Shown piece after piece: positions 60,734 through 64,000 of a DNA stretch of 64,000 nucleotides. Source of the DNA: an uncultured Parasphingopyxis sp. (GTDB lineage Bacteria > Pseudomonadota > Alphaproteobacteria > Sphingomonadales > Sphingomonadaceae); the NCBI GenBank assembly GCA_947259005.1, contig CAMYKP010000012.1:276384-340383 (forward strand), written 5' to 3'. A program made the translations under genes and the position numbers. Under the pieces are notes generated by a model. It was not told the DNA's origin. It made no database searches and saw only the letters and a program-made list of their open reading frames with translations. Position 1 is the stretch's first letter. Each line of letters starts with the position of its first letter.

Positions 60734-61873
60734 CTACTGACCCTTTTGCGGGCAGATCAGGAATTTTTCGCCGGTCGTCTTCGCATAATAGCGCGCGACG
60801 ATATCGGCTTGCAGCGCCTCGACGAGCGAGATTTCGTCCGTGTAATGGCTGGCAAAAGTCGTCTTGAGTTCGGCCACGACACGCGCGCGCAACCGTTCGC
60901 CGACCTCGGCACCGGCTTTGGCGAGGAAGTTCGGCAGCAACCAGCCCCCAACACCCCAGGCCATGCCATAGCCCCGGTTGAGCATTGTCGGCGAGACATC
61001 GAGGCCGCCGTAAAGATAGACCTGCTTGTGCGCGACCGACCCGTAAATGCTGTAAGCGCCCGGCGTGCGCGAAGCGGCCGCTTCCATCGCGCTCAAAATC
61101 GTCGACGCAAGGTCGCCGCCGCCTGTCGCATCAAAGGCCAAAGTTGCGCCGGTCGCGTGAATGGCATCGGTCAGGTCGGCCTGAAACGTCTCGCTGCTGC
61201 TGTCGCAGACATATTTGGCGCCCATATCCCGCAGCATCTGCGCCTGTTCAGGTCGGCGAACCACATTGACCAGCTCGACGCCGTCGGCCTGGCAGATGCG
61301 GTTGAGCATCTGGCCGAGATTGGAGGCGGCGGCCGTGTGTACCAGCGCCGTATGCCCTTCCATGCGCATCGTTTCGATCATCGACAGGGCCGTCAGCGGA
61401 TTGACGAAACAGGATGCGCCGTCCTTTGCCGTATGTTCCGGCAATAAGGCCATGCACATGCCGGCGGGAAGGCAGCGATATTCGGCATACATGGCGCCGC
61501 CCATCACAGCGACCGTCTTGCCCATCAAGGTCTGCGCCGCATCGTCTGCGCCCGCAGCAACAACGGTTCCGGCGCCTTCATTGCCAAGCGGCAAGGCCTG
61601 GCCAACCCGCGCTTTCATCACGGCCATGCCCTGCGGCGAAACCGGCGCGGTCAGCACTGTTTTACCACCTTCGCCGCTGGACGTGCACTCGGCCATCGTT
61701 GCCCAGCCGAACATCACACCCTGATCGGACGGGTTGATCGGGGACGCTTCCACCCTGACAAGAACCTCGCCGTCCCGTGGCGTGGGCATGGGCTGTTCAA
61801 CGAGTTCCATCCGAAGCTCTCCCCCCTCGGTTACGGTGGACATCATCTGCAGATAGGTTTCGGGTAGGGGCAT
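60734..61873 (-). CDS. Zinc-free MDR-type dehydrogenase/quinone-reductase-like protein
   Basis: The 379-residue protein starts at ATG 61873, with AGGAGA at ideal spacing. It has the MDR fold: GEVLVRVEASPINPSDQG, LPLGNEGAGTVVAAGAD, a nucleotide-binding stretch ALVHTAAASNLGQMLNRIC, and LAFDATGGGDLASTILSAM. The zinc ligands of alcohol dehydrogenases are not present, so an NADPH-dependent quinone or enone reductase is more likely. It converges on the acyl-CoA dehydrogenase pair and is divergent from katG. Confidence 0.85.
   Translation of the reverse strand: MPLPETYLQMMSTVTEGGELRMELVEQPMPTPRDGEVLVRVEASPINPSDQGVMFGWATMAECTSSGEGGKTVLTAPVSPQGMAVMKARVGQALPLGNEGAGTVVAAGADDAAQTLMGKTVAVMGGAMYAEYRCLPAGMCMALLPEHTAKDGASCFVNPLTALSMIETMRMEGHTALVHTAAASNLGQMLNRICQADGVELVNVVRRPEQAQMLRDMGAKYVCDSSSETFQADLTDAIHATGATLAFDATGGGDLASTILSAMEAAASRTPGAYSIYGSVAHKQVYLYGGLDVSPTMLNRGYGMAWGVGGWLLPNFLAKAGAEVGERLRARVVAELKTTFASHYTDEISLVEALQADIVARYYAKTTGEKFLICPQKGQ

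Positions 61874-64000
<2,127 letters not shown>

Overview
The window looks like a chromosomal stretch of an alphaproteobacterium, most likely of the order Sphingomonadales. It is high in GC by eye (about 60%), and its gene families fit that group: two CYP153-type P450s, a pimeloyl-CoA dehydrogenase-type acyl-CoA dehydrogenase pair, a CC0125-like lipoprotein and many short GC-rich intergenic hairpins. There is no rRNA or tRNA gene, so the assignment is an inference. Nearly everything is protein coding, in short operons on both strands. No CRISPR array, transposase, integrase or prophage module was seen.

Left part (1-24.4 kb). The first kilobase is clearly poorer in GC and carries a HipA-like kinase tail, a DUF3037 protein and then an HNH nuclease, which looks like the edge of an acquired island. 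Next come a phosphate-type porin, an S41 peptidase and phoU. A winged-helix/TPR regulator lies divergent from a DUF3303-ecdysteroid-kinase-like pair. A TPR protein is flanked by two copies of a ~220 bp repeat. A minus-strand group of three envelope proteins, one apparently made of three fused beta-barrels, follows a perfect FNR/FixK-type box. After an MMPL transporter with a SRPBCC partner there is a five-gene minus-strand group (serine hydrolase, PNPOx-like, DUF1348, AhpD-like, small exported protein) facing a TetR gene across two related operator palindromes.

Middle (24.4-39.7 kb). A lone pstS lipoprotein gene has a three-unit Pho box. With the porin (five 11-bp-phased units) and phoU (two units) it makes three Pho-type promoters in the window. 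A LytS/LytTR two-component pair diverges from pstS. An ECF sigma factor overlaps a membrane Ser/Thr kinase by 4 bases and diverges from an exported protein with an internal A-B-A-B duplication. A PEP-mutase-family lyase, a class III adenylate cyclase, two tandem CYP153 genes and a NatAB-like ABC transporter follow.

Right part (39.7-64 kb). queG has a 213-bp copy of its own 3' end downstream, with a small foreign-looking ORF between the copies. Then come an EI24 protein, two adenosine-kinase-like genes about 12 kb apart, APC and NSS transporters, HIT, MaoC and flavin reductase genes. A CoA-transferase/crotonase/thiolase-like operon contains two enzymes that lack the usual catalytic residues. 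A nucleoside-oriented cluster holds cytidine deaminase, a 2OG-Fe(II) oxygenase, a CNT transporter, a LOG hydrolase and an adenosine kinase, facing a queuosine-precursor transporter. The window ends with a heterodimeric acyl-CoA dehydrogenase pair, an MDR dehydrogenase and the start of a katG with a predicted signal peptide.

No single large undescribed system stands out. The strongest leads are the sigma-kinase pair with its divergent duplicated-domain protein, the queG 3'-end duplication, the FNR-box/three-barrel operon, and the pstS-tail remnant next to the barrel gene.
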